64,000 nt of DNA. Source: Ascarosepion bandense (Eukaryota; Mollusca; Cephalopoda; Sepiida; Sepiidae). The stretch spans positions 6,244,001 through 6,308,000 of the forward strand of contig JBBBDQ010001918.1 of assembly GCA_037127315.1 (NCBI GenBank). The letters run 5' to 3'. This document shows positions 40,366 through 51,318 of the stretch, one piece after another; within the stretch, counting starts at the first letter, position 1; the number at the start of each line of letters is the position of its first letter. The notes under the pieces were generated by a model. That model made no database searches. It saw only the letters and a program-made list of their open reading frames with translations, and was not told where the DNA came from. The translations under genes and the position numbers were made by a program.

Positions 40366-41154
40366 GATTTCAACGCTTCTCTAACAATTCGATGCCATTT
40401 TTATAGAACAATCTGTCTTTAGCTTCAAATAGTTTGGCTCATGACACGTATCACAGGATTTTTTCGCTGAATATTGTTGCAAACGAACTATTTCTCATAA
40501 CCAGTCAAAATTTGCTTAAAAATGGACACCTTTTCATTGCGTTTATATAGAAAATCTTAAACAGAAATGCGGTCCAAAAGATTCTTTTCCCTTAGATCAT
40601 GTGGTGCCCAAACATTGTCGTGATTAGAGTACCCAAGTTTCACTAAGTGCTCATAGATACTGGATTTTGGTGAATTTAGTGTTTGTACCAATTTCCGCCT
40701 TGTACAATGTCAGTTATTCTCAATCAATTCAAAGTCTACAAACACAAATCACACAAGAACAAAAACACCCAAACAAGACCTAAAAAAGAAACCCTTAAGC
40801 AGTTAAACACACCAACACAGTAAGGAAACCTGAATGAAAAGAATAATCCAACTAAAAAAAGCAATTAATCCGATAGCTATTTAATACAAAACAATTAAGC
40901 TGACACCCACTCACCAGTACATTAAAAGCAATAAATAAAGCATTAAAAATTCAAACATCTGCACAATAAAAATAATAAGAAATAAAAAAAAATCAATCAA
41001 TCATTTACAAGCAGAAACGATCCCAGGATATATCAAATTACACCAGAGTCCTTATAAATAGAAAAGGGGGGTTAGGACTCAAAAGCAAGAAAAAAAAAAC
41101 AGCTTCGATGAGTGAAAACATCAGAACGGTGTCCTCGTGAAACTTTGAAGTTTA
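40366..41154. other. A-rich DNA, nothing recognised
   Basis: A-rich on the plus strand, no repeat match in the window and no meaningful frame. Confidence 0.4.
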
Positions 41155-41155
41155 T

Positions 41156-41204
41156 ATATATATATATGTGTGTTTGTGTGTGTGTGTTTGTGTTGTGTGT
41201 GTGC

Positions 41205-41253
<49 letters not shown>
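41156..41253. repeat. (TA)n then (GT)n microsatellite
   Basis: A short AT tract (41156-41167) followed by about 85 bp of TG repeats with a few TTT and GCG interruptions. Confidence 0.95.
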
Positions 41254-41254
<1 letters not shown>

Positions 41255-41319
41255 ATACAATTAATGGATTTATATTATTACTGCAAAAGCTAATATTGTT
41301 GGTAAAAATTATAAATTTC

Positions 41320-41800
41320 CTTCATTTCATCTTCATACTTTTCACTCCCTATACTTCTCCATCATAATGTTTACTTCCAAACTTCATCATGATCTTCACT
41401 TCCTTCTCTTTATCATCATAATCTTTGCTTCCTTCGCTTCATCTTCATAATTTTCACTTCCTCCACTTCATCATCATAATGTTCACTTTTCGGCATCGTT
41501 TTAATAATGCTAATTTCCTCCACTTCGTCTTCATAATGTTCACTTCCTTAGCTTCTTCTTCTTCTTCATAATCTTCATTTCCTTCGCTGCATCTTCATAA
41601 TGTTCACTTCTTTCGCTTCCTCTTCATAATGTTCACTTCCTTCGCAACATCTTCATAATGCTCACTTACTGCACTTCATCTATATAATGCTCACTTCCTC
41701 CACTTCATTTTCATAATGTTCACTTCTTTCGCTCCGTCTTAAAAGTGCTCACTTCATTCAATTCGTCTTCATAATGTTCAATTCCTCCACAATATTTGTA
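41320..41800. repeat. degenerate minisatellite, about 30-bp period
   Basis: Repeats of CTTCATCTTCATAATGTTCA plus CTTCCTCCA with substitutions and small indels, about 15 units. No frame is maintained. Confidence 0.85.
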
Positions 41801-41904
41801 TTGTTTTTAATATTCAAAAAGAAGTTTAAAGTTCACTCGATTCAAAAATTGAGGCCCATACAAAAATAGTTTGAGGTAAAAAATGATTTGATGATAATTC
41901 CTAC

Positions 41905-42700
41905 TTATTAACCCACGTATAGAAAAAAGAAGAGACGGTATTTGCAAATAAATAAATATAACGAACATGACTGGATTTGGAATCCGGCTCTCTGGTTTCC
42001 AAGTCTAAGCTATAATGCATTACACCACCCACATATTCAAGCTTAGAGCACCAGGCATTCTCAAGTGGGCTGCCATCTAGGTACTGATTAAGGCCAACGT
42101 TGTTTAACTTCGGTGATCTTACAAGAAACGGCGTTTCCATGTAATGTGACCGTAAGCCATGCCGTCCAAACATCCAAGCTTACAACACCTGGTTTTTCCA
42201 AGTGGACAGGTATCTACGCACTGGCCAATGTCGACGTTGCTTAACTTCGGTGATCATAAAGAAACAGTGTTGCAATGTGATATTCAGTAAGCCATACTAT
42301 CCGCACATCCAAGTTTACAGCACCTGGTATTCCCAAGTGGTCACCCGTCTAAGTACTGACCAGGCTCGCTGTTGCTTAACTTTAATGATCTTACAAGAAA
42401 CGGCGTTTCAATGTAATGTGACCGTAAGCCATGCCGTCCAAACATCCAAGCTTACAACACCTGGTTTTTCCAAGTGGACAGGTATCTACGCACTGGCCAA
42501 TGTCGACGTTGCTTAACTTCGGTGATCATAAAGAAACAGTGTTGCAATGTGATATTCAGTAAGCCATACTATCCGCACATCCAAGTTTACAGCACCTGGT
42601 ATTCCCAAGTGGTCACCCGTCTAAGTACTGACCAGGCTCGCTGTTGCTTAACTTTAATGATCATACGAGAACTGGTGTTTCAACGTAATATGGCCATATA
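41905..42700 (-). mobile_element. compound SINE: five 5S-like monomers, tRNA head, SINE-A-like body
   Basis: Read on the minus strand, five degenerate 5S units run from 42700 to about 42030. A tRNA-like head follows (GGTGGTGTAATGCATTATAG, GCCGGATTCCAAATCCAG; about 42018-41965). A shrunken SINE-A body follows, with GCAAATACCGTCTCTTC and ACGTGGGTTAATAA. Monomers are about 136 bp and two successive ones form a 272-bp higher-order unit repeated almost exactly (42179 = 42451). Confidence 0.75.
42030..42700 (-). repeat. array of five 5S rRNA-like monomers
   Basis: Each monomer keeps parts of 5S: GTTAAGCAAC (A box region), GTACTTAGACGGGTGACCAC in the best units, and GGGAATACCAGGTGCTGTAA at the 3' end. 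Others carry GTGCGTAGATACCTGTCC instead. The linker CTTGGATGT...GGCTTAC separates monomers. Approximate units: 42030-42160, 42165-42293, 42300-42430, 42437-42565, 42572-42700. Divergence from true 5S rules out working rRNA genes. Confidence 0.75.
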
Positions 42701-42769
42701 GAATGTATAATCATAGAGAGAATGAAAGATGATACAATACAACGACGAACAGCAGGCCATAGGTGTAAA

Positions 42770-43085
42770 CGAGTAAAAGATAAAAGAAAGATGGACGCTT
42801 TTTATCACCGACAGCTGGCTACGATATCAAATCATCGAACTAGAGGAGGCTGTTTTCCAACATTTCAACGTTAATCATCAATACCATTTCGTGATGCAAC
42901 TACCGGAGTCCACACTCAGGATATCGAACGTTTGTGGATGATGTGCAAACAAGCGTAACCGAGGAAGGGCATAACATCACCTTCGGAGTGACAAGGACGA
43001 GTTCATGTAGAGAAGACAACTGACAGATGGAGTCGTTTATGCCACCCGAAAACGACGATTACTGCTTGTTAATTGATGAAATAAG
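42770..43085 (+). pseudogene. Merlin/IS1016-like transposase remnant
   Basis: One frame gives TDSWLRYQIIELEEAVFQHF then NVNHQYHF. After a one-base shift, DATTGVHTQDIERLWMMCK follows, and after another shift RNRGRA, HHLRSDKDEFM*RR. This parallels the eukaryotic ISXO2/IS1595-like (Merlin) transposases: SD.W..Y, then NH...FVD..TG.HTQ.IE..W, then YL.EFMWR. Two shifts and two stops make it dead. Only the C-terminal half is present. Recognition is by motif. Confidence 0.7.
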
Positions 43086-43435
43086 TATAATTTTAAAAAA
43101 CAAGTCTATATTTTTGAAAAAAGTTAGAAAAGTAATTTATAAATTGACCACAGAATACCCCTCCAAAAATGAAATATTTATAACAAGAAAAAATATGTAG
43201 AAATGTAATATATCCTTTGACCCACAGAATATAATTTTCGTCAAAAAAAGCAATGCTGAGTTGCAAACAGAGGTGGGTTTACATTAAGAAAATTTAAAAC
43301 AATGGCAGATAAATACGAAATAAATACAAGCGAAAGTTTACTTGTGTCAAGGCAGTTAAACAGAAAATATGAAACAATGGCAAAGGAATGCGATGATGTC
43401 AAATGCAACTGGCAAAGACAATAATAATGTGAAAA
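43086..43435. other. no recognised feature
   Basis: A-rich DNA between the Merlin remnant and the Helitron; might contain a Merlin end, not identified. Confidence 0.35.
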
Positions 43436-43753
43436 TCTAAACTTATTTATAAATGGAACTTTGTCTGTATGTGTGTGTGTGTGTGTGTGTATCCGTTACC
43501 TATAGACTCCGAAACTGCTGAACCGATTTTCTTGAAAATTTACACAGTTGTACTATAAACGTCTGCGAGTGTTCTTAGTTAGGTTTCGTGTCGAGGTAAC
43601 CCAGATAAATATCGAAAATCGATAATCGAAAAAATCGGGTTATAGAAGGATTGGTCCGATTTTAATCAAATTTGATACACTCATAGACAAAGACATAAGA
43701 AACGATATTCAGAGGTTTCAAGGTTACAGTTCTTACAATAGTGCAGAAAATCG

Positions 43754-43808
<55 letters not shown>

Positions 43809-43987
43809 CAATACCAGGAAATCAAAATTTGACTTACATTCATTCATTTTTCTTTCAGTCTACGGTTTCGCTTTAACTGGAAACTTTTTAGTCTTTCGTG
43901 CCAACGTCCAAAAAGTCTGACCTCCAGAACCATGGATTAGTTTTAAAGCTTTCATTACATCCGAGCAATGCCGGTCTATACTGCTAG
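43436..43987 (+). mobile_element. non-autonomous Helitron (552 bp)
   Basis: Starts TCTAAACTTATTTATAAATG after an A and ends GGTCTATACTGCTAG before a T. Before the CTAG lies CCGAGCAATGCCGG, a short hairpin. Interior blocks: CCGTTACCTATAGACTCCGA, TCGAAAATCGATAATCGAAA, an internal (TA)n at 43759-43805, and TCAGTCTACGGTTTCGCTTT. No coding sequence. Confidence 0.85.
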
Positions 43988-44034
43988 TTATGAATAAATG
44001 TGCCTGGATAAACATGACGCAATTGGGTGGAGTT
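43988..44034. other. short spacer
   Basis: Spacer between the Helitron end and the next repeat; nothing recognised. Confidence 0.3.
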
Positions 44035-44215
44035 CGATGAATCTCAATCTATATAAGATCGGGTTTCTCCGGCTCACGTTCAGAACAGCCAGAGGCAGCA
44101 AAAAAAAAAAAAGAAAAAAGGAAGACAACTCTAGTCAGTCAGCTCTCTCGTATGTACGCATGTGCGTAACTCTTTCTATCTCTTTACGCACAGCAGTCAC
44201 TGAAGAGAATTAAAA
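44035..44215 (+). repeat. unclassified dispersed repeat, copy 1
   Basis: TATATAAGATCGGGTTTCTC, GTTCAGAACAGCCAGAGGCA and CAGTCAGCTCTCTCGTATGT correspond to TATATAAGACAGGCTTTCTC, GTTTAGAACAGCCAAAGGCG and CAGTCAACTCCCTCGTATGT at 45520. The family is unknown. It may be the promoter end of a retroelement given the TATATAA start. Confidence 0.5.
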
Positions 44216-44840
44216 TATGTTAATATTTTTATATACTCGTTGTTCGTCTCCGTCCTTGATGTCAAGACGATCGTCATCCTTGGTTTCCAGGTTATACAAA
44301 GGAAAGACAGGGAGAACAGTGTACAAGGAGAGAGCTGCAGATGTCAAAATTATTGTTTTTTTAAGCAATACACAACGACAATTTAAAGGGAACTCGCTTG
44401 TCACATTCAATTCGTTAAAAGTAAAACTAGTAAAGTTCCCTCATCATCGATAAGACCCTGAACTTCCACCTATCATGATGAATGTATCTTCTCTTAAGGA
44501 GTCTGCTTTGCCTTGAATGGCTATTAGGACTTAATAGATACAATCATATATTTAATCCATCACTAATGATGCAGGAAAAATGGTTGGTTCCTTGTTCCTG
44601 ACAACTAATATACTATGCCTTTGCAAGAATCAAATCAGCCCTAAAATGGATTAATGCTCTTATATCTGTGCTGACGCTACCCAATCATCACTTTCCCGTT
44701 TTTATGGAATTCAATAGCTTGAGTGATTCATTATTTTCCACCCAGCAGCTCTTTCCAACAGACGAAACATCCCAGACATCACGATACTCAATCTCTACTT
44801 CCATGGAAATATTATGAGGAGTTTTTTTTCTTTTTTTTTT
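44216..44840. other. no recognised feature
   Basis: Overlapping open frames on both strands (44217-44453) have no recognisable product. Confidence 0.35.
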
Positions 44841-44844
44841 TTTT

Positions 44845-45293
44845 AGTACTTTCACGGCTTTTGCTCCGATGAACTTAGATCACTGGTGCCCCCTAAATAC
44901 GAATTTGAAAGAGATACTAGATTAGCAACTAGATCCCACCATTTTACAGTGAAACCAATAAAATGCAGCCGTAACTTCTACTCCAACAGTTTCTTTCCTC
45001 GCACTTCCCGACTGTGGAATTCTCTTCCACACGATTGCTTCCCCGACGGCTACAATCTCCAGGAGTTTAAATGTAAGGTCAATAGACACCTCCTAACACA
45101 CTAACCTGCTCCCATTCTATCAAACACTCTTCCCATCTGCCCAACCTTCATCCTCGCTATCCTTACTCATCTGTCATCTTCCTCCTGACATTCCCTATGT
45201 CTAACCACTCCTTCTCTTTCCCTTCCCCTATGTAGCCCCATGCGCAATAGTGGCAGTGGAATGCCTTGCTTGGGGTGAGATGATTAAAAAAAA
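44845..45293 (+). pseudogene. LINE-B C-terminal fragment and 3' tail
   Basis: The frame 44886-45104 reads MPPKYEFERDTRLATRSHHF then PRTSRLWNSLPHDCFPDGYN and RHLLTH. The 3' region ends CCCCATGCGCAATAGTGGCA, CCTTGCTTGGGGTGAGATG and an A-run. The 5' truncation is at a T-rich stretch near 44845. Closely related to the copy at 38968-40085. Confidence 0.85.
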
Positions 45294-45519
45294 AAGTACC
45301 AGTAGTTCTAAAATCTGGAAGTATACTCCAAGTGATGAACGTCTCTGTCGAAAAATAAATGATTTTGAATACGGATTTTCCCAACAGGCACGCTTCTTTA
45401 CATGGCAGAAACGCATAAAAAACTTTCTCTTTTGCATCCTTTCCTTTATTTATGGACAAATATTCACTAAATAAAATACCTACTCTAGAGTTCCTGAGAT
45501 TTTGTCGGAATAATAACGA
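45294..45519. other. no recognised feature
   Basis: Short unique sequence after the LINE-B tail; no repeat match. Confidence 0.35.
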
Positions 45520-45665
45520 TTATATAAGACAGGCTTTCTCCGCGCCAAGTTTAGAACAGCCAAAGGCGGCAGACAGAGCGCAAAGGAAGAGAACTGTGGC
45601 CAGTCAACTCCCTCGTATGTGCCACTGGTCGCATTTCTCTGCCATTGTTTTATAATTCCTTATTG
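45520..45665 (+). repeat. unclassified dispersed repeat, copy 2
   Basis: Corresponds to 44035-44215 over about 120 bp. Confidence 0.5.
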
Positions 45666-45775
45666 TAAACAAACATTTGCTTGACAATCTATGGACACCT
45701 GATAATGACCAGAGGGTACTTGGTCGAAACGTTGTATCTATTATAACACCTATATATCAACCAAGATCAGAACAA
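45665..45775 (+). repeat. hairpin module CTGATAA...GGTCGAAACGTTG
   Basis: CCTGATAATGACCAGAGGGT and ACTTGGTCGAAACGTTG form a hairpin (GACC/GGTC) between CTGATAAT and CGAAACGTT. SINE-D carries an analogous CTGAAGAAGGCC...GCCGAAACGTC hairpin. The pattern recalls a hammerhead ribozyme core but has an extra base and no clear stem I or III. Confidence 0.4.
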
Positions 45776-45824
45776 AAGTTAGAAATAATTCCAAGATTAT
45801 TGGATCGTATAGTTATTTTCTAAG

Positions 45825-45945
45825 ATTAGCTTAGATGTGGCACAAGCTCAAAGTATGAGGCACGCAATGAGGATCGTATTCACTACTCAGATGCAATGAT
45901 TCAAGATTCCTAACCAATACACTACGTTGTTAAGGTGAAACGTAT
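45825..45945 (-). mobile_element. SINE-C copy 4
   Basis: TTAGCTTAGATGTGGCACAA, CACGCAATGAGGATCG and CCTAACCAATACACTACGTT match the antisense of SINE-C at 28775-28912, with decay. Confidence 0.55.
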
Positions 45946-46637
45946 ATATTAGTTCCAATAGAGGTTTGGGGTGAGGAGTACCAATAGCTGTATAAAGCAA
46001 AGGAGCCTCCTTGAGAGAACTCACGTTTGCCAAAATTCATGATAATGACGACATTTTACTGGTTTAGTTTTTGAGTTACTGAATGTGAGAAGCTAGTTTC
46101 TCTTATATTTGTCCCTGTGCCTTACTTAACTAAGATTGGTAAACTTTGAAAATAAGAAAAAGACTGAATGCCCTTGACCTACCAAAGAAACATACACCTG
46201 TTGGTGAAATGACGGCACGCACTCACAAATATATCGGAAGTAGTAATGCTTATTATTCATATAAAATAAAACCGGTATTTCTTAAAAACAATAAGACATA
46301 AAAAAACGCTTTTCAAAATCAACTATAACTAATACAAGGTGGGGTTGATTATATTGTTATGTCCCTGTCAAAACCTGCACTGGAAAAAGACACGCCTACG
46401 TACAATGAATATAATGAACGCAATGAAAGGACAACAAAATGCAAAAGAATACGACAAGAAGGGAGGTAATCTGTGCCATCTGATGTCAAACAGCGAAGGT
46501 CGTTCGAGTTTGAACGGATATCGGACACAGACGTCACGGGATCCTTATGTACTGATCTTATTAACTCCTTCCATGTTGTATATCAGCTAGCAAAATCTAC
46601 AACCCTTTTTCTCGGGGCACCCACTTCATGCATGCTC

Positions 46638-46638
<1 letters not shown>
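45946..46638. other. no recognised feature
   Basis: Mixed DNA with overlapping frames on both strands near 46339-46590; none recognisable. Confidence 0.35.

Positions 46639-46696
<58 letters not shown>
46639..46696. repeat. (TA)n microsatellite
   Basis: AT dinucleotide tract of about 58 bp. Confidence 0.97.
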
Positions 46697-46699
<3 letters not shown>

Positions 46700-46916
46700 T
46701 TCCAACGTTCTAAGGTGGCATGAGTGGAGGGCAACTAGACTTCCTGTCTCCAATATTTTCTGGGTATCAGGACATGTCCGGGCATTTGATAGTGATCTCT
46801 GAATAATATTAATACGTTTTGAAATCAAACCCTCCGTCTACAATCTTTCTTTCATCTATTCGCTCAGTTTCTTTCTTCATTTCCGGCCTTCCTCTAATCT
46901 TCCCTACCCCCTTTTC

Positions 46917-48590
46917 TTCTTCTTTTTCTTCTTCTTCTTCTTCTTCTTCTTCTTCTTCTTCTCCCAACCTCATAACGTTTTATTTTATTGCTATTTTTCC
47001 TCTTAACAAATCTTCACTTATGTTGGTGACTACTTTCTCTGCTTTTCCATTTTTCCTTTTGTTTTTTACTCTTTCCATTCTCTTGTTTTTTCTTCTATTC
47101 ATTCAACTTTCAATTTTTAATGTATTTCTTCTTTTTCACCTCCTTTATTTTTTGCCATTTTCCCTTGTTTTCTTACCCTTTACTTTTTCTTTCTCTTTGT
47201 TTTCATTCATTTTCCACAGTATTTCTTTCTAACCTAATCTTTTTCTTCTTTTTCACTTCCTTTTATTTCTTCTTATTGTTCTTCTTTAATTTTGCCATTC
47301 TTTTTTCTTCCTTTTTGCTTTCTTTTCTTCTTCTTTTTTTCCTTTACCTTTTCTTCTTCACTTTCCACAATTCTTCTTTGAAACTAATCTTTTTGTTTTT
47401 CTTCCTATCGGCTTCTTTTAATTTCTTGTTCATCATCTTCTTCTACTGTGTTCTCTCTTAATTCTCCTCCTCCTCCTCCTCCTTCTTCTTCTTCTTCTTC
47501 TTCTTCTTCTTCTTCTTCTTCTTCAAATGATCGCTTCTTATTTTACTTTTCTTTTTTTTCTTTTCAACACATCTTCAATAGGTTGTTGACTACTTTTCTT
47601 CCTTCTTCACTTCATTCGCATAAATTTCCTTTTTTCTTTTTCGTATAATCTTGTTCTTTTTTTATTCATTCATCTTTAATTTTTTCATGTATTTCTTCTG
47701 CTTCTTTATTATTGTGACTCTTTCTTCCGCTTTGTTTCTTTTCGTTTCTTATTCTTCTTTTCTTCTTTTCTTCTACTTCCTCTTTTTCTTCTTTTTCTTA
47801 TTTTCCTTCTTTTTTCCTTCTTCTTCTTCTTCTTCTTCTTAGGTTTACTGATATTTCTTTTCTTCTACCCAACACATCTTTTGTCAGGTTGTTAACTATT
47901 TCCCTTCTTTCTTCATTTCCTTCTTACAATTATTTCATTCTAATTTTTTTGTCCATACATTCTCTTTATTATTCTGATATCTTTCTTCCACTTCTTTGGC
48001 CTTTCGTTCTTTTCCATTTCAAATTAAAACTCGTCATGGTTTTTTAATGCATATCTTGTTGTTGTTTTTTTGTTCTTTCATCAATATTCTTCGTGACTGA
48101 ACTTTTTTTTTTCATTCATTGTATTGTTTCTTCTTCTTCTTCTTCTTCTTCTTCTTCTTCTTCTTCTGTCCACCAAGATTCTTCGTGGTTGGACTTTAGT
48201 TTTTTTCTCTCTATTCCCTTGCTTGTTTCTTCTTCTACTACTTCATCTTCTTTTTCTTCTTCTTTTTCCTTTTTCTTCTTCTTTCTACTAATATTCTTTG
48301 TGGCTTGACTTTTTCTATTTTTCTTTAGTCCTTTTATTGTTTGTTTTTCTTCTTCTTCATCTTCTTCTTCTTTTCACCAATATTCTTTGTAGTTTGATTT
48401 TTGCCTTTTTTCATCATTTCTTCTTCTTCTTCTTCTTCTTCTTCTTCTTCTTCTTCTTTCCACCAATATTCTTTGAGGTTTGACATTTTTTCTTTTTTTC
48501 TTCATTCCTTCTATTGTTTCTTCATTCCTTCTATTGTTTTTTTTTCTTTTTCTTCTTTTACTTCTTTTTCTTTTTCTTCTATAATAATAA
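46917..48590. repeat. TTC/pyrimidine-rich low-complexity tract
   Basis: About 1.7 kb very rich in T and C on the plus strand, with pure (TTC)n runs near 46930, 47480, 47820, 48130 and 48420. AATATTCTTTG-GTTTGAC- and CACCAATATT-type words recur, so part is a loose tandem repeat of about 130 bp (48100-48490). Frames of F and S are composition artefacts. Such tracts can form triplex DNA. Confidence 0.85.
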
Positions 48591-48667
48591 TAATAATTAC
48601 TTTCAACGTCTTCTTTCTCCTTGTTTTATGTTCTCTTTTCTGACCCATTATTTAACCATCTACACAG

Positions 48668-48980
48668 TGAATGTGCGTTATGGTGCATTGGATATCGGCT
48701 CGGAACGAGAAATCGGGAAGCCGAGTTCGACATTGCAGCTGAATCCATTGCATTCACTTAAGCACAAATACCCTTGCGAAAGGTATTAATCCGTCTCTTC
48801 CTTCCAGTTATGTATTAAATAGCAAGACAGATTGGGTTCTATAGCCTTGGTAGGCAACCAGTCTACCGCAGAAAGCAATGGCAAGCTACTACGGGATAAT
48901 CTTCTGCCCAGTCAGTCATGTCTCTTTCGAGACATGATCGCCCAAGCGTGTATCACGTATGGCACTTAACTGACTGAATA
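48668..48980 (+). mobile_element. SINE-A full monomer, first half of a dimer
   Basis: Head AATGTGCGTTATGGTGCATT, GGATATCGGCTCGGAACG, B-box-like GAGTTCGACATTGC (decayed), body to CACTTAACTGACTGAA. The hairpin loop is TTTC. Confidence 0.85.
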
Positions 48981-49285
48981 TTCTAGTTAGAAAAATGATT
49001 ACGGCTTCTACTGGGCATAAAGTGGGGGATCGGTTTTCTATTGTTGTGAAGTAATAAATTGATCCCCCTCTAATTACTAATTAATAATATAATGCAGCGC
49101 TTCTCCCTCTAGCTATGAGTCAAATAACAGGACAGATTGGGTTCTATAGCCTTGGTCGGCAACCAGTCTAGCGCAGAAAGCAATGGCAACCTACTGCGGG
49201 ATAATCCTCTGCCCAGTCAGTCATGTCTCTTTCGAGACATGATCGCCCAAGCGTGTATCACGTATGGCACTTAACTGACTGACAC
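48981..49285 (+). mobile_element. A2 linker plus second SINE-A body
   Basis: GGGCATAAAGTGGGGGATCG, AT loop, AATTGATCCCCCTCTAATTA, then the second body to CACTTAACTGACTGAC. Confidence 0.8.
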
Positions 49286-49819
49286 AGTGAATTATTCTCA
49301 AACCCTATTTCTTTTCCTGTGTCTTATTTTTTTTCTTTTCACATGAAGTCTAAAATTGCTTCCAGATTAATAATCAGAAATTCCTATTAGGACTTTATTC
49401 CTAGAGCATATTGTTCAGCGGTAATATTTCTCGCCGAAAAAAAAAACATCAGCGACTAACCGGCAACAAACGAATCGAGGGTGGTCATCTTTCTCATAAA
49501 AAATACAACAGAAAAGCACATTGTTTAGTAGGGATATAAGACGTTATTTCTCTCGCACGAAACAACAAAAACTGATCATATTGAATTAAATGTTTTCATC
49601 AAACGAACTGTTTGACCTTTGATATAAAGTTTTATTTTACATTAAATCGTCATCGCGCTTAGTTACGCCGCGTAGCTAAGCCCCTTTAGCAGTCGACTCC
49701 ACTTCGAAATCCAAATGAGGATCTACAACGTAGTTGCTCGTGACTTAGTACTTCGCTTTCAGTCTATTTCTTAAAGACAGGGATTTGTCTTCTGCTTTAA
49801 CGAGCTTCTTACACTGGTT
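49286..49819. other. no recognised feature
   Basis: Unique sequence with no repeat match or frame of interest. Confidence 0.4.
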
Positions 49820-50160
49820 CACTGACAACAAGAATTTACTCGTGCTACTAAAGTGGCATATAGGTTCCATCATTTTAACGTCAAAATAGTCAAAGGTAAT
49901 CGCCATTTCTACATTTTTTTCTTGCACTTCCTGCCTGTGGATCTTCTTTCTGGATCTCTCTTCTGTATACTTGCTTCCCTGATAGCTACAATCTTCAAAA
50001 GTTTAAATGCAACCTCCATTGCTATCTACCTCCCCAAATCCCATCCACCTCACATTCTTTCTTCGGCATTCCCTGTATTCTGCTCTCCTTTCTTTCTCTG
50101 TAATTTCTCGCGCACAGTGGCAGTCCTGCCTTGCTTTGATTGAAAGGACTATAGATAAAA
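49820..50160 (+). mobile_element. LINE-B C-terminal fragment and tail, decayed
   Basis: TTTACTCGTGCTACTAAAGTGGC parallels FTRATRLATR; CATCATTTTAACGTCAAAAT parallels HHFTVKP; CTTCCTGCCTGTGGATC parallels RLW; the tail reads GCACAGTGGCAGTCCTGCCT. Many shifts. Confidence 0.65.
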
Positions 50161-50985
50161 AATAGGGGATGGAAGTCGGAAAAGTATTTCATGCGTATAA
50201 TATTTTGCGAAATTGGTTCTAGCGGTCACTATTTCTCTCAAGGTCAAAACACAGCCGATGTCCTTGAAATCTGGACTCAGTCCAGAAGATGAGGAAACTA
50301 TTGGTCCTGATAATTTGACTTTAGTCGATGAGGCCCTCCGTTTAGCGATACAGTGATCTCCGCACTGGATTCATATAAAACTCTGGAGTCCACCTTATAT
50401 TGTTGTGTCTGCCGGCCGTTGACACAAACTTTAAAAATATAGAGACTACCTTTGATATGTCTAACTTTAAATTCTGCTGGGTGTCGAGCCGACGTCCTCA
50501 CCAGGAAAGTCCGGTATGCTCACTATTTAACAGTAATTTGTAAAGAAAATCCCCCTAGTCATCTCTCACTCTCTGACATTCAATTTTATGTTTTTCAAAA
50601 ATGTATTGCTTGCATTTTTACTATAAAAATGTATATTTATACTTGCATAGGGTTTTGTACCTAATTTGAAGGTTATTTTCCGTAGTACGACCACAGGTGC
50701 TAACAAACCGAGTCAGGCTGGACCTGGGAACATTTGGCTTTTTGAAATAAAATTCGTTGCTGATGACAGGAGAAACTGCTCGTAGAAATGTCTCGTAGAA
50801 ATGGCCATTCAACGAATTTGAACACCGAAATTTGTTTTATATTACAATTGGCTCTGTAATTTGAATATAAATTGCATTGAACCTTTTACCTTGATCAATT
50901 TTAATATTAATGTAATTAATATTAATTAGGATCGGGATTTTGGGATTTACCTACCTGCTTTTCCTTTTGGATTAAAGTTATTAAT
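50161..50985. other. no recognised feature
   Basis: Unique DNA. A possible degenerate tRNA-like patch (GTGTCGAGCCGACGTCC) near 50478 is not convincing. Confidence 0.35.
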
Positions 50986-51318
50986 AATATATATATATAT
51001 ATATATATATTAATGCAGGTTTCATTGAATAATATAGACAAGTTTTGTCTATTAATTTTGTGTAGGATCCGTTCATACCGTCTGATATACTTGATGGTGA
51101 TGTCGTTAAAAGACAACAAAAAAGCTTAGACCTGATAAAAAATTCAACAAATACTGTGATTTTTTGTTGTCTTTTAACGACATCACCATCAAGTATATCA
51201 GACGGTATGAACGGATCCTACACACAATTAATAGACAAAACTTGTCTATATTATTCAATGAAACCTGCATTAATGAAAAAATGCTGCCAAAATACACACA
51301 ATATATATATATATATAC
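50986..51318. mobile_element. foldback element: 115-bp near-perfect arms, about 36-bp spacer, (TA)n on both sides
   Basis: Arm 51009-51123 (ATTAATGCAGGTTTCATTG ... GATGGTGATGTCGTTAAAAG) is the reverse complement of 51160-51274. The spacer is 51124-51159. (TA)n tracts at 50986-51008 and 51299-51318 flank it. No transposase. Near-perfect arms imply recent origin or gene conversion. Confidence 0.85.

Noticed and set aside
42202..42701. Two identical 62-residue peptide starts (MDRYLRTGQCRRCL...)
   Set aside because: They lie antisense to the 272-bp 5S-like higher-order repeat; the identity comes from the DNA repeat.
46819..48643. Hydrophobic frames rich in F, S and L suggesting membrane proteins
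   Set aside because: They are translations of the TTC/T-rich low-complexity tract, present in several frames at once.
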